Below, one piece after another: positions 36,821 to 48,803 of a stretch of 64,000 nt of DNA. Made by a program: the position numbers and the translations under genes. Source of the stretch: Weissella confusa (GTDB taxonomy: Bacteria; Bacillota; Bacilli; Lactobacillales; Lactobacillaceae); assembly GCA_041871065.1 (NCBI GenBank), contig CP168942.1, forward strand, positions 1,582,501 through 1,646,500. Reading direction: 5' to 3'. The notes below the pieces were generated by a model. That model saw only the letters and a list, made by a program, of their open reading frames with translations. It did not search any database and was not told where the DNA came from. Numbering within the stretch: position 1 is the stretch's first letter; every line of letters starts with the position of its first letter.

Positions 36821-37282
36821 ATGGCTAAAATCACCTTACGTTCCTGGCAATCGACAGACTTCGATGCCTATGAAAAATTAATCGCACAACCTGAAATTAT
36901 GCAAGGAGCTGGTTTGCCCAATGCAGACACACAGCAACGTCGCATGATGTTTGAAACGGATTTGTATCAGCCGTTCCAGGCTGCCATCGTGTACAAATCA
37001 CAAATTATCGGTAGCATTATCACCTACGCACGGGTCTCAGAAACCGGCGACTTCATCCCCAATGAATATGACCTGGCCTATTTCTTAGATAGCCGGTTTA
37101 CAGGTCACGGCATTATGACCCAAGCCTTACACAGCTTTATTGCAGCACTACCGAACCCAACAACTCTACTAGCTGAAACATTTGTTGATAACGTCGCTTC
37201 ACAGCGCATCTTGGAAAAGCTTGGTTTCATTAAAACAGGGGCTTACAACAACATCATCGCATACAAAAAGCCGATCAGTTAG
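36821..37282 (+). CDS. GNAT-family N-acetyltransferase, RimJ/RimL-like
   Basis: 153 aa. The RimJ/RimL pattern is visible: YDLAYFLDSRFTGHGIMTQAL, where R/Q-x-x-G-x-G/A becomes RFTGHG, and AETFVDNVASQRILEKLGF near the C-terminus. Substrate unknown. It starts 3 nt after the PAP2-like stop and has no Shine-Dalgarno of its own, so it is probably translated by coupling with that gene. Followed by a bidirectional terminator shared with fhs. Confidence 0.88.
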   Translation: MAKITLRSWQSTDFDAYEKLIAQPEIMQGAGLPNADTQQRRMMFETDLYQPFQAAIVYKSQIIGSIITYARVSETGDFIPNEYDLAYFLDSRFTGHGIMTQALHSFIAALPNPTTLLAETFVDNVASQRILEKLGFIKTGAYNNIIAYKKPIS

Positions 37283-37296
37283 ATCGGCTTTTTTAT
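37264..37296. terminator. Bidirectional terminator between GNAT gene and purine operon
   Basis: AAGCCGATC (37268-37276) pairs with GATCGGCTT (37282-37290), A-run on the left, T-run on the right. Serves the GNAT gene on plus and fhs on minus; its left arm lies within the GNAT coding end. Confidence 0.92.
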
Positions 37297-37305
37297 TATG
37301 CAGTT

Positions 37306-38967
37306 TTAGAACAAGCCAGTAATCTGACCGTTTTCATCAATATCAATATCGTATGCCGCCGGGTGACTTGGCAAGCCAGGCATCGTCAAAATTGAACCAG
37401 TCAAGGCAACCAAGAAGCCAGCACCTAATTTAGGCACAAATTCACGCACATGAATCTTAAAGTCCGCCGGTGCGCCCAACTTCTTCGCATCGTCACTTAG
37501 TGAGTATTGTGTCTTCGCCATGATAACTGGCATCTTATCCCAACCACGCTTAGCAAACTCACGCAATTGCTTAGCAGCCTTATCTGACAACTCAACACCA
37601 GCACCACCGTAAATTGTTTGTACAATCTTTTCGATCTTTGTGACAGCATCATCTTCAGGTGCATACAATGGCGTAAAGTGACTTTCTTGCTCAGTAGCTG
37701 TGATAACCGCTTGCGCCAACTCTGGCGCACCAGCACCGCCTTGCGCCCAAACGTCAGCCATGTAGGCCTCAGCACCACGCTCACGAACGTAATTTTCAAC
37801 CATCTCGATTTCTTCAGGTGTGTCACTCACAAAGCGGTTAACGGCAACGACAACTGGCACGCCGTAACGTGACATACTCTGCAAGTGTTGTCCCAAGTTA
37901 GCCAAGCCGGCTGACAGAGCGTCAAGATTAGGTTCTGTCAATTCCGTCTTAGGCAAACCGCCGTGCATCTTCAACGCACGTACCGTCGCCACAATGACAA
38001 TTGCGTCCGGTGTCTTGCCCAACAATGGCACCTTGAAGTCCAAGAACTTCTCACCACCCAAGTCAGCCCCGAAACCAGCTTCAGTGACAACGTAGTCCGC
38101 CAATTGCAAAGCTGTCTTAGTTGCGCGAATTGAGTTGGTTCCTTGCGCAATATTGGCAAATGGACCTCCGTGAATCAACGTTGGCGTGTGGGCAAGCGTT
38201 TGAACCAAGTTTGGCTTAATCGCATCCTTCAACAACGTCCTCAACGCACCAGCAACACCCAAATCCTTAACTGTCACAGGTTCCTTGTCGTACGTGTAAC
38301 CGATAACGATGCGCTCAATACGCGCCTTCATATCCATCAAATCATGTGACAACGTCAAAATAGCCATCAATTCAGAAGCAACCGTGATATCAAAACCATC
38401 TTCACGTGGCACTCCAGAAGTTGGGCCACCCAAACCAATTGTAATGTGGCGCAAAGCACGATCATTAACGTCCAAAGCGCGCTTCCAAAGCAAACGACGT
38501 GGGTCAATGTTCAAAGGATTTCCTTGGTAGATGCTGTTATCGATAACGGCAGCCAACGTGTTGTGGGCACTTGTCAAAGCATGGAAATCACCCGTAAAGT
38601 GCAAGTTGATGTCAGCCATTGGGACAACTTGGGCGTATCCACCACCAGTGGCACCACCCTTCAAGCCCATAACTGGTCCAAGTGATGGCTCACGCAACGC
38701 AACCATTGTCTTCTTACCAGCCAAACTTAGCGCATCAGCCAAGCCAACCGTCACCGTTGACTTACCTTCACCAGCTGGCGTTGGGTTAATTGACGTCACC
38801 AAAATTAACTTACCCAAATCATTTTGTCGGGCAGTTTCATCGATTTCAATCTTGGCTTTATCACGACCGTATGGTTCCCATTCAGTTGCCGTCAAGCCAG
38901 CCTTCTCTGCAATTTTTTCAATTGGCCAAACTTCAGCCGCTTGTGCAATTTCAATATCAGTTTGCAT
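37306..38967 (-). CDS. fhs: Formate-tetrahydrofolate ligase
   Basis: 553 aa. Uses formate, THF and ATP to make 10-formyl-THF. P-loop [16 protein letters not shown] at about 55-70 and [14 protein letters not shown] typical of the family. Start ATG 38967 with AAGGTGG upstream; it overlaps the purD end by 11 nt, so it is the last gene of the purine operon. 10-formyl-THF is the cofactor of PurN and PurH encoded upstream, which explains the linkage. Confidence 0.97.
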   Translation of the reverse strand: MQTDIEIAQAAEVWPIEKIAEKAGLTATEWEPYGRDKAKIEIDETARQNDLGKLILVTSINPTPAGEGKSTVTVGLADALSLAGKKTMVALREPSLGPVMGLKGGATGGGYAQVVPMADINLHFTGDFHALTSAHNTLAAVIDNSIYQGNPLNIDPRRLLWKRALDVNDRALRHITIGLGGPTSGVPREDGFDITVASELMAILTLSHDLMDMKARIERIVIGYTYDKEPVTVKDLGVAGALRTLLKDAIKPNLVQTLAHTPTLIHGGPFANIAQGTNSIRATKTALQLADYVVTEAGFGADLGGEKFLDFKVPLLGKTPDAIVIVATVRALKMHGGLPKTELTEPNLDALSAGLANLGQHLQSMSRYGVPVVVAVNRFVSDTPEEIEMVENYVRERGAEAYMADVWAQGGAGAPELAQAVITATEQESHFTPLYAPEDDAVTKIEKIVQTIYGGAGVELSDKAAKQLREFAKRGWDKMPVIMAKTQYSLSDDAKKLGAPADFKIHVREFVPKLGAGFLVALTGSILTMPGLPSHPAAYDIDIDENGQITGLF

Positions 38968-40234
38968 CCCCAGATACCACCTTATTTTCTTCTCGAACCG
39001 CCTGATAACCAATATCATGGCGATAAGCTAATGTTGTTTGTGTCGCATCAATTGCCTCATACACCATCTCTTGCGCCTGTGACGCCGTCGCTGCATGACC
39101 GACAACCGTGGCGATACGACCACCATTACTTATTAGTTTATCATCATTTCGCGTCACACCCGCATAAAATGTGTTGATGTCAGCAATTGAAAATGATGGT
39201 AGGTCGATATGCTCAGTAGTTGTTGCAGGATAACTTGGGTTCACCAGCACGACGCCAACATAGACGTCATCCTGTTGCCAGATTGCCTGCGGTTGTTCAC
39301 CAGCCAATAATGTCGAAATAAGTTCATAAAAATCACTTTGTAGCTGTGGCAAAACAACCTGAGCCTCCGGATCACCAAAGCGCACATTATATTCGACGAC
39401 TTTAGGACCGTCATCAGTCAGCATCACACCTGTGTACAACACACCCGTGAACGGCATCGCGCGCGCTGCCATCGTGGCCAATGTTGGTAACACCAACGTT
39501 TGAATGGCTTCTTGCACAATCTCATCTGAAACCCAGCGAACTGGCGAATAGGCACCCATACCACCAGTATTTAGACCTTGATCATTGTCGAAACGGCGCT
39601 TATGATCTTGCGCAATTGGTGCGTGAATGACACCATTTGGGCCAACTAAACTAAATATTGAAAACTCCACACCCGCCATATATGACTCAATGACCAACGG
39701 TGCATCCGCCTGACGTTCATACGCGAGTTGAATCATCGTTTCAGCATCTTCACGGTCACGACAAATCACCACGCCCTTGCCGGCTGCCAAACCATCTTGC
39801 TTAATGACAAGTGGCAAATCAAAGTTTTTTAGCGCCTGCAATGCGCTAGACTCATCGGTAACCATCACTGACGTAGCGGTTGGCACCCCTGCTTCCGCCA
39901 TGACGTCCTTGGCAAATTGCTTTGAACCTTCTAGCTGCGCAGCTTGTTGCGTGGGACCAAAAATCTTTAGCCCTGCTGTTTGAAAAACGTCGACCACACC
40001 AGCAATCAAAGGCGCCTCTGAACCAACAAACGTCAAATCAACCACTTCTTGTTGTGCTAGATTACGCAATCCAACGACATCCATCATGTCGTGATCAACT
40101 GTCCGAATACCCGCTGACTGCATGCCAGCATTACCCGGCACCACAATAACTTCTTCAACTTCAGTACTTCGCAGAAACGTTTCTGCCAACGCATGTTCGC
40201 GGGCCCCGGACCCAATTACCATCACCTTCGCCAT
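38957..40234 (-). CDS. purD: Phosphoribosylamine-glycine ligase PurD
   Basis: 425 aa ATP-grasp enzyme, step 2 of purine synthesis (PRA + glycine to GAR). N-terminal [17 protein letters not shown]-grasp [12 protein letters not shown] and [10 protein letters not shown]. Nine nt after purH, overlapping fhs by 11 nt. Confidence 0.97.
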   Translation of the reverse strand: MAKVMVIGSGAREHALAETFLRSTEVEEVIVVPGNAGMQSAGIRTVDHDMMDVVGLRNLAQQEVVDLTFVGSEAPLIAGVVDVFQTAGLKIFGPTQQAAQLEGSKQFAKDVMAEAGVPTATSVMVTDESSALQALKNFDLPLVIKQDGLAAGKGVVICRDREDAETMIQLAYERQADAPLVIESYMAGVEFSIFSLVGPNGVIHAPIAQDHKRRFDNDQGLNTGGMGAYSPVRWVSDEIVQEAIQTLVLPTLATMAARAMPFTGVLYTGVMLTDDGPKVVEYNVRFGDPEAQVVLPQLQSDFYELISTLLAGEQPQAIWQQDDVYVGVVLVNPSYPATTTEHIDLPSFSIADINTFYAGVTRNDDKLISNGGRIATVVGHAATASQAQEMVYEAIDATQTTLAYRHDIGYQAVREENKVVSGDAN

Positions 40235-40243
40235 GTTTCTCTC

Positions 40244-41770
40244 CTAGTGCTTAAAGTGGCGTGTGCCAGAAAATACCAATGCAATGCCAAGTTCGTTGGC
40301 CTTATCGATTGACGCTTGATCCTTAATTGAGCCACCGGGTTCTACAATCGCCGTAATCCCATGTTCAGCTGCGTAGGTTACTGAGTCGTCCATTGGGAAG
40401 AAGGCGTCCGATGCCAAAACCGCATTTTCAAAGCCAGGCTTTTCACTTGCCTTCGTAATCGCCATCTTAACTGAATCGATACGATTTGGTTGGCCCGCCC
40501 CAACGCCAAGCGTTTGTCCCTTTTGGGCAACCACAATCGCGTTTGACTTCACGTGCTTCACCGCCTTTTGGGCAAAGATCATCGCTTCAAGTTGCGCTGG
40601 CGTGGGTTGCACATTACCAACCACTTCGAAATCGGTCAACGTTTCAGATACCAAGTCACGCTCTTGCATCACGACACCACCAAGGACGGCTGTCAATTCA
40701 ACCGCTTGTGGGACATCCGTTGTGAACGGCACTGTCAACAAACGCAAATTCTTCTTCTTAGCCAACACATCGTACGCTTCAGGCGTAAAGCTTGGCGCAA
40801 TGATAATCTCCAAGAAAATTTGGTGCATCTTTTCAGCAGTCGCCAAATCAACTTCACGGTTCAAAGCGACGATGCCACCAAAAATAGAGATATCATCAGC
40901 AGCAAAGGCCGCATCCCAAGCGGTTTCAATCGTCGTTCCTTGCCCAATTCCAGCTGGATTCATGTGCTTAACCGTCACAACGGTTGGCTCATCAAACTCA
41001 GCAATAATACGCAAGGCAGCATCAGCATCACGAATATTGTTATATGACAATTGCTTACCGTGCAAAATATCAGCAGACAGAACCGAGTACGCCGTTGGCA
41101 ATGCATCGCGGTATGCAGCCGCTTGTTGGTGACTATTTTCGCCATAACGCAATGGCTCAAACAATTCATAGGTGACTGTCTTTTGCGCTGGGAATTCTTC
41201 TTCCGTCAAGTAGTCGGCGATCAAGGCATCATAAGCTGCCGTGTGGCGGAAAACCTTGGCACCTAGTTGACGACGGAACGCATCATCAATCGTGTTGGCT
41301 TGGAGCTTTTCAAGCACAACGTCATAGTCAGTTGGATCAACAACTGGTAATACCGACGCATAATTTTTAGCTGCTGAACGCAACATTGATGGACCACCAA
41401 TATCAATGTTCTCAATGGCATCCGCCAATGTCACGCCTGGCTTTTGAATCGTTTCCTTGAATGGGTACAAATTCACCACAACCAAATCAATTGGCGTAAT
41501 GTCATGTTCGGCCAACGTTGCCATATGTTCTGGATTGTCACGCTTGGCTAGCAAGCCAGCATGGACACGTGGGTGCAACGTCATCACACGTCCATCGAGC
41601 ATTTCAGGAAATTGTGTCACCTCATCGATTGGTGTCACTGGTAAATCAGCTGTCTGTAACGCTGCCAATGTCCCGCCAGTTGAAACCAGCTCATAGCCCA
41701 ATGCAACTAGTCCCTTGGCAAACTCCGCCAAACCGGTCTTATCTGAAACGCTTAGTAGTGCTCGTGTCAT
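40244..41770 (-). CDS. purH: AICAR transformylase/IMP cyclohydrolase PurH
   Basis: 508 aa bifunctional enzyme for the last two steps to IMP. N-terminal MGS-like cyclohydrolase domain ([31 protein letters not shown]) and C-terminal transformylase domain ([19 protein letters not shown]). Uses 10-formyl-THF. Overlaps purN by 4 nt. Confidence 0.97.
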   Translation of the reverse strand: MTRALLSVSDKTGLAEFAKGLVALGYELVSTGGTLAALQTADLPVTPIDEVTQFPEMLDGRVMTLHPRVHAGLLAKRDNPEHMATLAEHDITPIDLVVVNLYPFKETIQKPGVTLADAIENIDIGGPSMLRSAAKNYASVLPVVDPTDYDVVLEKLQANTIDDAFRRQLGAKVFRHTAAYDALIADYLTEEEFPAQKTVTYELFEPLRYGENSHQQAAAYRDALPTAYSVLSADILHGKQLSYNNIRDADAALRIIAEFDEPTVVTVKHMNPAGIGQGTTIETAWDAAFAADDISIFGGIVALNREVDLATAEKMHQIFLEIIIAPSFTPEAYDVLAKKKNLRLLTVPFTTDVPQAVELTAVLGGVVMQERDLVSETLTDFEVVGNVQPTPAQLEAMIFAQKAVKHVKSNAIVVAQKGQTLGVGAGQPNRIDSVKMAITKASEKPGFENAVLASDAFFPMDDSVTYAAEHGITAIVEPGGSIKDQASIDKANELGIALVFSGTRHFKH

Positions 41771-42357
41771 GCTTGAAATGCTCCTTCTTTAATTAACTTT
41801 GCAACAGTTTCTGGATACAAATGATGTTCCGCGTCGTGAATTCGTTCAGTCAGTTCATCAATTGTTTCGTCTTCTGAAATAAGGACTGGCGTCTGCGCAA
41901 TAATTTGCCCTGAGTCAACCCCCGTATCAACATAATGAATCGTTACGCCAGTCACTTTAACGCCAGCGTCCCAGGCGTCAGCGATTGCGTTATTACCAGG
42001 AAAACTAGGCAATAACGCTGGATGAATATTTAAAATACGTTGTTCAAACGCTTGGACAATATATGGCGTCAAAATACGCATATAACCAGCTAATAAAATA
42101 CCGGTCACACCGTCCGCCTCTAGCGTTTTAACAATTTCTTGCTCGGCCGCCTCTCGTGACTCGAAAGCCGGGTAGCGAATTTGCAATACCGGAATATTAG
42201 CCGCCTCAGCAATGGCAATCGCCCCGGCGTTTTTGCGATCAATCACAACCCGCACAATATCACCACCGAGTGTGTCGGCTTGGGCAGCTTTCAGCAATGC
42301 CGCTAGATTCGAGCCAGTACCTGACGCAAAAACAGCAAGTTTTGGCTTGTTCACCAT
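41767..42357 (-). CDS. purN: GAR transformylase PurN
   Basis: 196 aa folate-dependent enzyme converting GAR to [19 protein letters not shown] at the start, catalytic region [12 protein letters not shown] with H and the later aspartate in [13 protein letters not shown]. Overlaps purM by 7 nt and purH by 4 nt. Confidence 0.97.
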   Translation of the reverse strand: MVNKPKLAVFASGTGSNLAALLKAAQADTLGGDIVRVVIDRKNAGAIAIAEAANIPVLQIRYPAFESREAAEQEIVKTLEADGVTGILLAGYMRILTPYIVQAFEQRILNIHPALLPSFPGNNAIADAWDAGVKVTGVTIHYVDTGVDSGQIIAQTPVLISEDETIDELTERIHDAEHHLYPETVAKLIKEGAFQA

Positions 42358-43388
42358 GGTTGCGCTCCTTGCCAGATAATTGGTTCTGATTCACGGGCGA
42401 CCATTTCACCAATGATAAACGCTGGTTGATCGGCATCTTGGAACATCGTCATGGCCGTGTCAACCTGGTTCGCTTTCACAATCAAAATCATGCCCAAACC
42501 AAGGTTAAACGTCTCCAACATGTCCGTTGCTGTCAAATTACCACGTGTCTGAATCTCCGTGAAAATCGGTAACATTGGCCATGAACCCCAATGCAAGTTT
42601 GCCGCTACCTGCTCACCGTACGCACGGGGCAGATTGCCAACGATACCGCCACCCGTAATATGTGCCATGCTGACAATTATCTTTTGGTCCAGCAAAGGTA
42701 GAATTGCTGGGGCGTACAACGTGGTCGGCTTTAGCAATGCCTCTTGTAAACGCGTTGGTAGTTTCAAAAAATCTGATTCTTCGTGGATACCAAAGACTTC
42801 GCGCACCAAGGTATAGCCGTTGGAATGCACACCACTAGATGGCAATCCAATCAACACATCCCCCGCGACCACATCAGCCGGATTTAGCATCTCATCGCGC
42901 TCAACAACACCGACGCCGAACGCAGCCAAATCATAGTGGTTTGGCGCATACATACCAGGCAATTCAGCTGATTCACCACCAATCAAAGCAGCGCCAACTG
43001 CTTGCGTTGCTTGGGCGATACCAGTGACAATGGTCGCCACTTTTTCAGGTGTCATCTTAGCAATCGCCAGATAGTCGAGGAGAAAAAGTGGCTTAGCACC
43101 TTGCGCCAAAATATCATTCATCACCATCGCAACTAAATCTTGGCCAATTGTATCGTGCTTATCGGCCGCAATTGCTAGCAGCAACTTTGTCCCGACACCA
43201 TCCGTTCCTGAAATCAACACCGGATCACGATACGTATTACCCAAGGCAAAGGCGGCCCCAAAGCCACCAATACCGCCAAGTACTTGCGGTGTATAAGTTG
43301 CCGATACGGCGTTGCCCATCAAATCGACGGCTTGTTCACCAGCGGCAACATCAACGCCTGCATTCGCGTATGCATTTTGATTCGTCAT
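42351..43388 (-). CDS. purM: AIR synthetase PurM
   Basis: 345 aa, converts FGAM to AIR with ATP. ISGTDGVGTKLLLA at about residue 59 and GGESAELPGMY are conserved PurM elements. Fifteen nt after purF. Full length. Confidence 0.97.
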   Translation of the reverse strand: MTNQNAYANAGVDVAAGEQAVDLMGNAVSATYTPQVLGGIGGFGAAFALGNTYRDPVLISGTDGVGTKLLLAIAADKHDTIGQDLVAMVMNDILAQGAKPLFLLDYLAIAKMTPEKVATIVTGIAQATQAVGAALIGGESAELPGMYAPNHYDLAAFGVGVVERDEMLNPADVVAGDVLIGLPSSGVHSNGYTLVREVFGIHEESDFLKLPTRLQEALLKPTTLYAPAILPLLDQKIIVSMAHITGGGIVGNLPRAYGEQVAANLHWGSWPMLPIFTEIQTRGNLTATDMLETFNLGLGMILIVKANQVDTAMTMFQDADQPAFIIGEMVARESEPIIWQGAQPW

Positions 43389-43403
43389 AACTCCCCCAAT
43401 GAA

Positions 43404-44939
43404 TTAACCAACTGTCTGTGCATCTTGTAATTGTTGTTTTTGAATCGACGCCACTTGGTTCGGATGGTAAGTCGTTGTTGGTTCAGGTTGAAAGTCAACC
43501 TGTCCTGCAGCCTTCGCATCTGCCAAGGTTGGCTCGTAATCATAAATCGGCGATGGATAATGACCGTCAAAATAGGCAGTCGTTAAACCAGTCCCGTTTC
43601 CTTCATATGGCAAGTCAATCGCTTCAACCAACCCGTCAACTGACAGAAAGGCTAATGAATCAACGCCCAACATCTCTTGCATTTCACTCATCGTGTAATT
43701 AGCGGCCAACAACTCTTCTGTTGTCTGCATATCGACACCATAGAATGATGGATACTTGAAAGCTGGCGAAGCAATTCGAATATGAACCTCACTCGCGCCA
43801 GCTTCACGTAGCATCCGCACGATAAACTTAGATGTCGTGCCTCGGACAATCGAATCATCAACCAAGACCACGCGCTTACCTGCTACAACTGACGGTACGG
43901 CGCTCAACTTCATACGCACCGCGCGTTCGCGACGTTCTTGGGTTGGTTCGATAAACGTTCGAGCAATGTATTGATTCTTAACCAACCCCATTTCGTTAGG
44001 TAAACCAGCAGCTTCCGCAAAACCCATGGCAGCTGATAATGAAGAATTTGGAACACCAACAACCAAGTCTGCCTCAACCGGCTGTTCGGCGGCCAACAAA
44101 CGCCCCATCCGCTTACGAGCCGTATGGACATTCACCCCGTAGATATCTGAATCTGGTCGTGCAAAGTAAATGTATTCCATCGCATCAATATGCAAATCAG
44201 TGTTGGTCGTGTAGTGATCAATCTTCAAGCCGTGTTGATCAATCGTAATTAACTCACCCGGTTGTACATCACGGATAAACGTCGCGCCAACCGCATTCAA
44301 AGCCGCCGTTTCACTGGTCACAATATATTGACCATCTGGTAATTGTCCGACCACAAACGGACGGAAGCCGTGCGGGTCTAGTGCTGCATACATAGCAGTT
44401 GGTGTTAGTAGCAAAAAAGCAAAGCCACCGCGCACTGTACGCAAAGCATCCTTCAATTTGTCATAGAACGTTGACGCCGTTGAACGGCGAATCAAATGTA
44501 ATAGCACTTCCGTATCTGATGACGATTGGAAAATCGCACCGTTTTGCTCCAAGGAACGACGTAGTGACAAAGCATTCGTGATGTTGCCATTATGTGCAAG
44601 TGATAATTGCATATCTGAAAAATTCACCATCAGCGGTTGAATGTTTTCAATTCCGGCTGAACCAGCCGTTGCGTATCGCACGTGACCAATGGCTGATTGT
44701 CCTTGCAAATGTTGCAAGCGACTCGGGTCACTGAACACGTCGCTCAACAAACCAAGTCCACGTTCTTGCCAAAGATGCCCCTGCTTATTGGCCACGATAC
44801 CAGCACCTTCTTGACCACGGTGTTGCAAAGCGTGCAACCCATAATAAGTCAAATCGGCTGCTGATTGATGTCCCCAGACGCCGAAAATGCCACATTCTTC
44901 ATTCAGTGATCGACTCTCACTCACTGGTTGCGTTGCCAT
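43404..44939 (-). CDS. purF: Amidophosphoribosyltransferase PurF
   Basis: 511 aa, committed step from PRPP and glutamine. The Ntn-hydrolase nucleophile is C16 ([11 protein letters not shown]), so 15 residues should be removed as propeptide, as in Bacillus-type PurF. PRPP loop [14 protein letters not shown]. The iron-sulphur cysteines of the Bacillus enzyme are not apparent in the C-terminal part I read. Overlaps purL by 19 nt; RBS GAGGAGG. Confidence 0.96.
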   Translation of the reverse strand: MATQPVSESRSLNEECGIFGVWGHQSAADLTYYGLHALQHRGQEGAGIVANKQGHLWQERGLGLLSDVFSDPSRLQHLQGQSAIGHVRYATAGSAGIENIQPLMVNFSDMQLSLAHNGNITNALSLRRSLEQNGAIFQSSSDTEVLLHLIRRSTASTFYDKLKDALRTVRGGFAFLLLTPTAMYAALDPHGFRPFVVGQLPDGQYIVTSETAALNAVGATFIRDVQPGELITIDQHGLKIDHYTTNTDLHIDAMEYIYFARPDSDIYGVNVHTARKRMGRLLAAEQPVEADLVVGVPNSSLSAAMGFAEAAGLPNEMGLVKNQYIARTFIEPTQERRERAVRMKLSAVPSVVAGKRVVLVDDSIVRGTTSKFIVRMLREAGASEVHIRIASPAFKYPSFYGVDMQTTEELLAANYTMSEMQEMLGVDSLAFLSVDGLVEAIDLPYEGNGTGLTTAYFDGHYPSPIYDYEPTLADAKAAGQVDFQPEPTTTYHPNQVASIQKQQLQDAQTVG

Positions 44940-47143
44940 GTGATGGCCTCCTCATAGTTCTTTTGCAATGTTGTTTTTGATAGGTTGAGTTCGTCTGTTG
45001 TCGTACGCATTTGAATCGCATCACCAGCAGTAACCACACCAAGCTTTGTTGCGGTAGCGCCCATCAATTCTTCAAACGCAGCGACGTTGACTGCAGGGAC
45101 CGATACTACGAAACGACCAGGTGTTTCACTAAACAACCAAGCTGTTGGTACTTGCCACTGCACCTCTGCCCCAAATGGCGTCTTAAACATGCTTTCTGCC
45201 AATGCGACGCCCAAGCCACCTTCGGCAATGTCGTGTGCACTCGCAACTAAATCAGCTGCAATCGCGTTTAGTAGCTTTGCTTGCGTTGCTTGAATTTCCG
45301 TCATGTCAAAGTCGCGTAAACGACCAGCAATATCGCCAGTCATCATCTTTTGTAATTCTGACCCATTAAAATCGGCGCCAGTTGCACCAAGGACGTAAAT
45401 AACATCACCCGCATTTTTAAAACTGATGCTCGTAATCGTCTTCACGTCTTCGTGCAACCCAACCATACCAATCATCGGCGTTGGATAAATGGCTTGCCCG
45501 TCAGTTTCGTTGTAAAGTGACACGTTTCCAGAGATAACCGGCGTATTCAACTGCTTCGCCATTTGGTTGATGCCGGCCAACGACTGCGCCAGCTCATAGT
45601 AAATTTCTGGGTCGTCTGGATTACCAAAATTCAAGCAATCTGTAATCCCAATCGGTTGGGCACCAGTCGCAACCACATTACCGGCCGCTTCAGCCACCGC
45701 CAGTTGACCACCAATATAAGGATCAAGATAGGTGAAACGACTATTCACGTCAGTCGTCATCGCCAATGCTTTCTTGGTACCGCGCAAACGCACCACGGCA
45801 GCGTCGCCACCTGGTTTCACAACCGTATCGGCACGCACCATGCTGTCAAAATGACGGAACAACGAGGCTTTAGACGCGATTGTTGGTTGTTGCAACAAAT
45901 CAGCAAGCGTTGCTGCACCATCAACACTGCCAGGCACAAAGTCAGCACTTGGTTCGTTTAAACGAGCTGGCGTTGCTTGTGGCATGTTTTGCTTTGGTGC
46001 CGTCGTTAGAAAATCAACGGGTACATCAGCTGCCACGTCACCATGCCAAAGCAATTCGTAACGGCCAGTATCTGTCACCGTTCCAATGGCAACCGCATCA
46101 AGGCCGGCATCTTCAAAGACCGCTTGTACTTCAGCTTCATGGCCAGCTGCCACAACCAACAACATGCGTTCTTGTGATTCTGACAGCATCAATTCATACG
46201 GTGTCATGCCAGCTTCACGTTGTGGTACGAGGTCCAAGTTCAATTGCATCCCCATGCCAGCCTTGCCCGCCATCTCAGCTGAAGATGATACAAGGCCAGC
46301 TGCACCCATGTCTTGTACACCGACAATAACGTCACCATGTTCACGAATGACCTTTAGCGTGGCATCCATGACCAACTTTTCCATGAACGGATCACCAACT
46401 TGAACCGCTGAGCGATTTTGATATTCATCTGATGAAAATTCGGCTGACGCAAAAGTCGCGCCATGAATACCATCACGACCAGTTTTAGCACCGACGTACA
46501 TGACTGTATTGCCAATTCCTTCAGCACGTCCAACCTGCATGGCAGCTTGATCAATCACACCAACCGCCATCACGTTAACTAGCGGATTACCTTGATAAAC
46601 GGCATCAAAACCAATTTCACCACCAACTGTTGGAATCCCAATGGCATTACCATAACCAGCAATACCGTCAATTACACCGTCCAATAGATGCTTAGTCGTT
46701 GCATTGTCGAGCTCACCGAAACGCAAACTATCCAAGACAGCAACCGGTTGCGCCCCCATTGAGAAAATATCACGTAGAATACCGCCAACTCCTGTTGCAG
46801 CGCCTTCGTATGGTTCAACGGCTGATGGGTGATTGTGAGATTCCGCCTTGAAAACAACCGCTTGGCCATCACCGATATCTAAAATACCGGCACCTTCACC
46901 TGGGCCTTGCAACACGCGCTCATTGCGTGACCAGAACGTGCGTAGAACCGGCTTAGACTTTTTATACGAAACGTGTTCTGACCACATGGCCGAAAGCAAG
47001 CCTGCTTCGGTGTAATTTGGTAGTCGATCAAGCTTGGCGACAATTGCATCATATTCGGTCTCAGTCAGACCCCATGCGAGATAAATTTTTTCATCACGAA
47101 CCATTTCTGCGGTTGGTTCATATGTGGTTGTTGCTGTTGTCAT
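44921..47143 (-). CDS. purL: FGAM synthetase large subunit PurL
   Basis: 740 aa, the small Gram-positive PurL that works in a complex with PurS and PurQ to convert FGAR to FGAM. Conserved [21 protein letters not shown] near residue 96-116 and [10 protein letters not shown]. Overlaps purQ by 4 nt and purF by 19 nt. Confidence 0.97.
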   Translation of the reverse strand: MTTATTTYEPTAEMVRDEKIYLAWGLTETEYDAIVAKLDRLPNYTEAGLLSAMWSEHVSYKKSKPVLRTFWSRNERVLQGPGEGAGILDIGDGQAVVFKAESHNHPSAVEPYEGAATGVGGILRDIFSMGAQPVAVLDSLRFGELDNATTKHLLDGVIDGIAGYGNAIGIPTVGGEIGFDAVYQGNPLVNVMAVGVIDQAAMQVGRAEGIGNTVMYVGAKTGRDGIHGATFASAEFSSDEYQNRSAVQVGDPFMEKLVMDATLKVIREHGDVIVGVQDMGAAGLVSSSAEMAGKAGMGMQLNLDLVPQREAGMTPYELMLSESQERMLLVVAAGHEAEVQAVFEDAGLDAVAIGTVTDTGRYELLWHGDVAADVPVDFLTTAPKQNMPQATPARLNEPSADFVPGSVDGAATLADLLQQPTIASKASLFRHFDSMVRADTVVKPGGDAAVVRLRGTKKALAMTTDVNSRFTYLDPYIGGQLAVAEAAGNVVATGAQPIGITDCLNFGNPDDPEIYYELAQSLAGINQMAKQLNTPVISGNVSLYNETDGQAIYPTPMIGMVGLHEDVKTITSISFKNAGDVIYVLGATGADFNGSELQKMMTGDIAGRLRDFDMTEIQATQAKLLNAIAADLVASAHDIAEGGLGVALAESMFKTPFGAEVQWQVPTAWLFSETPGRFVVSVPAVNVAAFEELMGATATKLGVVTAGDAIQMRTTTDELNLSKTTLQKNYEEAITWQRNQ

Positions 47144-47817
47144 TCGGTTACCAACGCCTCCGTCATAATTGGGGTTAACAAACTTTTGAAAAATGCCTGA
47201 CCATCTGTATTACCAAGCAACGCATCGACCGCACGCTCTGGGTGTGGCATCATGCCGAATACGTTACCGTTACGATTTGAAATACCGGCAATTTGATCCA
47301 TCGAACCGTTCACGTTTGTTCGATACTTAAAGATGATTTGGTTGTTGTCGCGTAAGTCTTCTAATGTTGCTTCATCGGCAACATATCGGCCTTCTCCGTG
47401 GGCAACCGGCAACATCACCGTTTGCGTTTCATACGCCTTTGAGAAGCGTGAGTTTTGATTTACGATTTCAAGTGGCACTTCATCACAAATGAAACCTGGA
47501 TGCTCGTTCATCATGAGTTGGCCTGGTAATAGCCCCGCTTCCGTCAAAATTTGGAAGCCGTTGCAGATACCAACCACCAATTTGTGGTCATCAGCTGCTG
47601 TTCGAACAGCGTCCATCACAGGCGCAAAGCGCGCAACCGCCCCAGTACGGAGATAGTCGCCATATGAAAAGCCACCTGGTAGAAAGACTGCATCAAAACC
47701 TGCTAGTGACGTGGCTTTTTCATCGACAAACGCCACGTCTACGCCAAAATCTTGCAAGGCGTAATACATATCAAAATCACAATTTGATCCTGGAAAACGA
47801 ACCACCGCTGCTTTCAT
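47140..47817 (-). CDS. purQ: FGAM synthetase glutaminase subunit PurQ
   Basis: 225 aa class I glutamine amidotransferase. [15 protein letters not shown] at the start, nucleophile cysteine in [15 protein letters not shown] (about C86), histidine/glutamate pair in [10 protein letters not shown]. Supplies ammonia to PurL. Two nt after purS. Confidence 0.97.
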   Translation of the reverse strand: MKAAVVRFPGSNCDFDMYYALQDFGVDVAFVDEKATSLAGFDAVFLPGGFSYGDYLRTGAVARFAPVMDAVRTAADDHKLVVGICNGFQILTEAGLLPGQLMMNEHPGFICDEVPLEIVNQNSRFSKAYETQTVMLPVAHGEGRYVADEATLEDLRDNNQIIFKYRTNVNGSMDQIAGISNRNGNVFGMMPHPERAVDALLGNTDGQAFFKSLLTPIMTEALVTE

Positions 47818-47819
47818 GT

Positions 47820-48077
47820 TTACGCCTCCACTGACTTAAGTAGGTCAATTCGATACGTTTCAGTATTTGGGTTAATCAGAAGTGCTTCCGTATAAGCCAC
47901 TGCTTCATCGTAAGCAGCTGCCTCATCATTGTTGTTCATTGTGACTTCAAAATACTTACCTTGCGTCACAGTTTCAACCGTTTCAAAATTCATGCGGTGC
48001 AAAGCTGATTTGATCACCTCACCTTGTGGATCAAGAATTGAGGGCTTGTATGTGACGTAAATCTTAGCTAAAAACAT
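47820..48077 (-). CDS. purS: FGAM synthetase subunit PurS
   Basis: 85 aa, small alpha-beta subunit that bridges PurL and PurQ ([19 protein letters not shown]). Three nt after purC. Confidence 0.96.
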   Translation of the reverse strand: MFLAKIYVTYKPSILDPQGEVIKSALHRMNFETVETVTQGKYFEVTMNNNDEAAAYDEAVAYTEALLINPNTETYRIDLLKSVEA

Positions 48078-48080
48078 GGG

Positions 48081-48803
48081 TTATTCTCCTTTTGTTTCAT
48101 TCAAACGGTGCAGTACAATTTCATATCCATCACGCAAGTCGCCTTCTCCACGTCGGAAAACATCCTTATCAAGCGAAGTACCCGTTGCGTCGTCAATCAA
48201 GCGCATATTATCTGGTGATAATTCATCCCCCAAGACCAATGCGCCTTGGTCATCTAAGCCAAATTCAATTTTGAAATCGAGTAATGTAATCCCAATTGTT
48301 TTAAACTTCTCGGTCAGCAATTTATTGACTCGCGCCGTAATGTCAGAAATCTCTGCCAATTGTGCCGGTGTCGCTAACTTTAACGCCACCGCTTGAGATG
48401 CATTCAGCGCCGGATCATCTAAGTCATCACGCTTGTAGTAATACTCTTCAACCACCGGAACAAGCGGTGTCATCGGTTCAACATCAAAACGTGAAGCAAA
48501 GTGACCCGCCGCAAAGTTTCGAACCACAACCTCAATCGGCACCATCATCAGACGCGTGACCAAAATGTCCGTCTCATCAACTGGTGACAGATAATGTGTC
48601 TTAATACCAGCCTGATTTAGCATCTCGAATAACAAGCCACTAATTTGTGTCGTCAAACGTCCCTTATCCGGAATATGTTCTTTTTGCTTACCGTTCAATG
48701 CTGTCGCTTGATCCAAACTATGCAACCAAAGAATTTGTGGGTCGCTAGTCGCATACACGGCTTTTGCTTTACCCGTTGTTAGCAACGCTTCTTGTGTAAT
48801 CAT
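48081..48803 (-). CDS. purC: SAICAR synthetase PurC
   Basis: 240 aa, condenses CAIR with aspartate. LLTTGKAKAVYATSDP at the start, LDFKIEFGLDDQGALVLGDE with metal-binding residues in the C-terminal half. I start at ATG 48803 because it overlaps the purK stop as ATGA; an ATG 18 nt earlier has no ribosome binding site. Confidence 0.96.
   Translation of the reverse strand: MITQEALLTTGKAKAVYATSDPQILWLHSLDQATALNGKQKEHIPDKGRLTTQISGLLFEMLNQAGIKTHYLSPVDETDILVTRLMMVPIEVVVRNFAAGHFASRFDVEPMTPLVPVVEEYYYKRDDLDDPALNASQAVALKLATPAQLAEISDITARVNKLLTEKFKTIGITLLDFKIEFGLDDQGALVLGDELSPDNMRLIDDATGTSLDKDVFRRGEGDLRDGYEIVLHRLNETKGE

Noticed and set aside
40486..41132. Long plus-strand reading frames opposite purH
   Set aside because: Antisense shadows of a clearly conserved gene.
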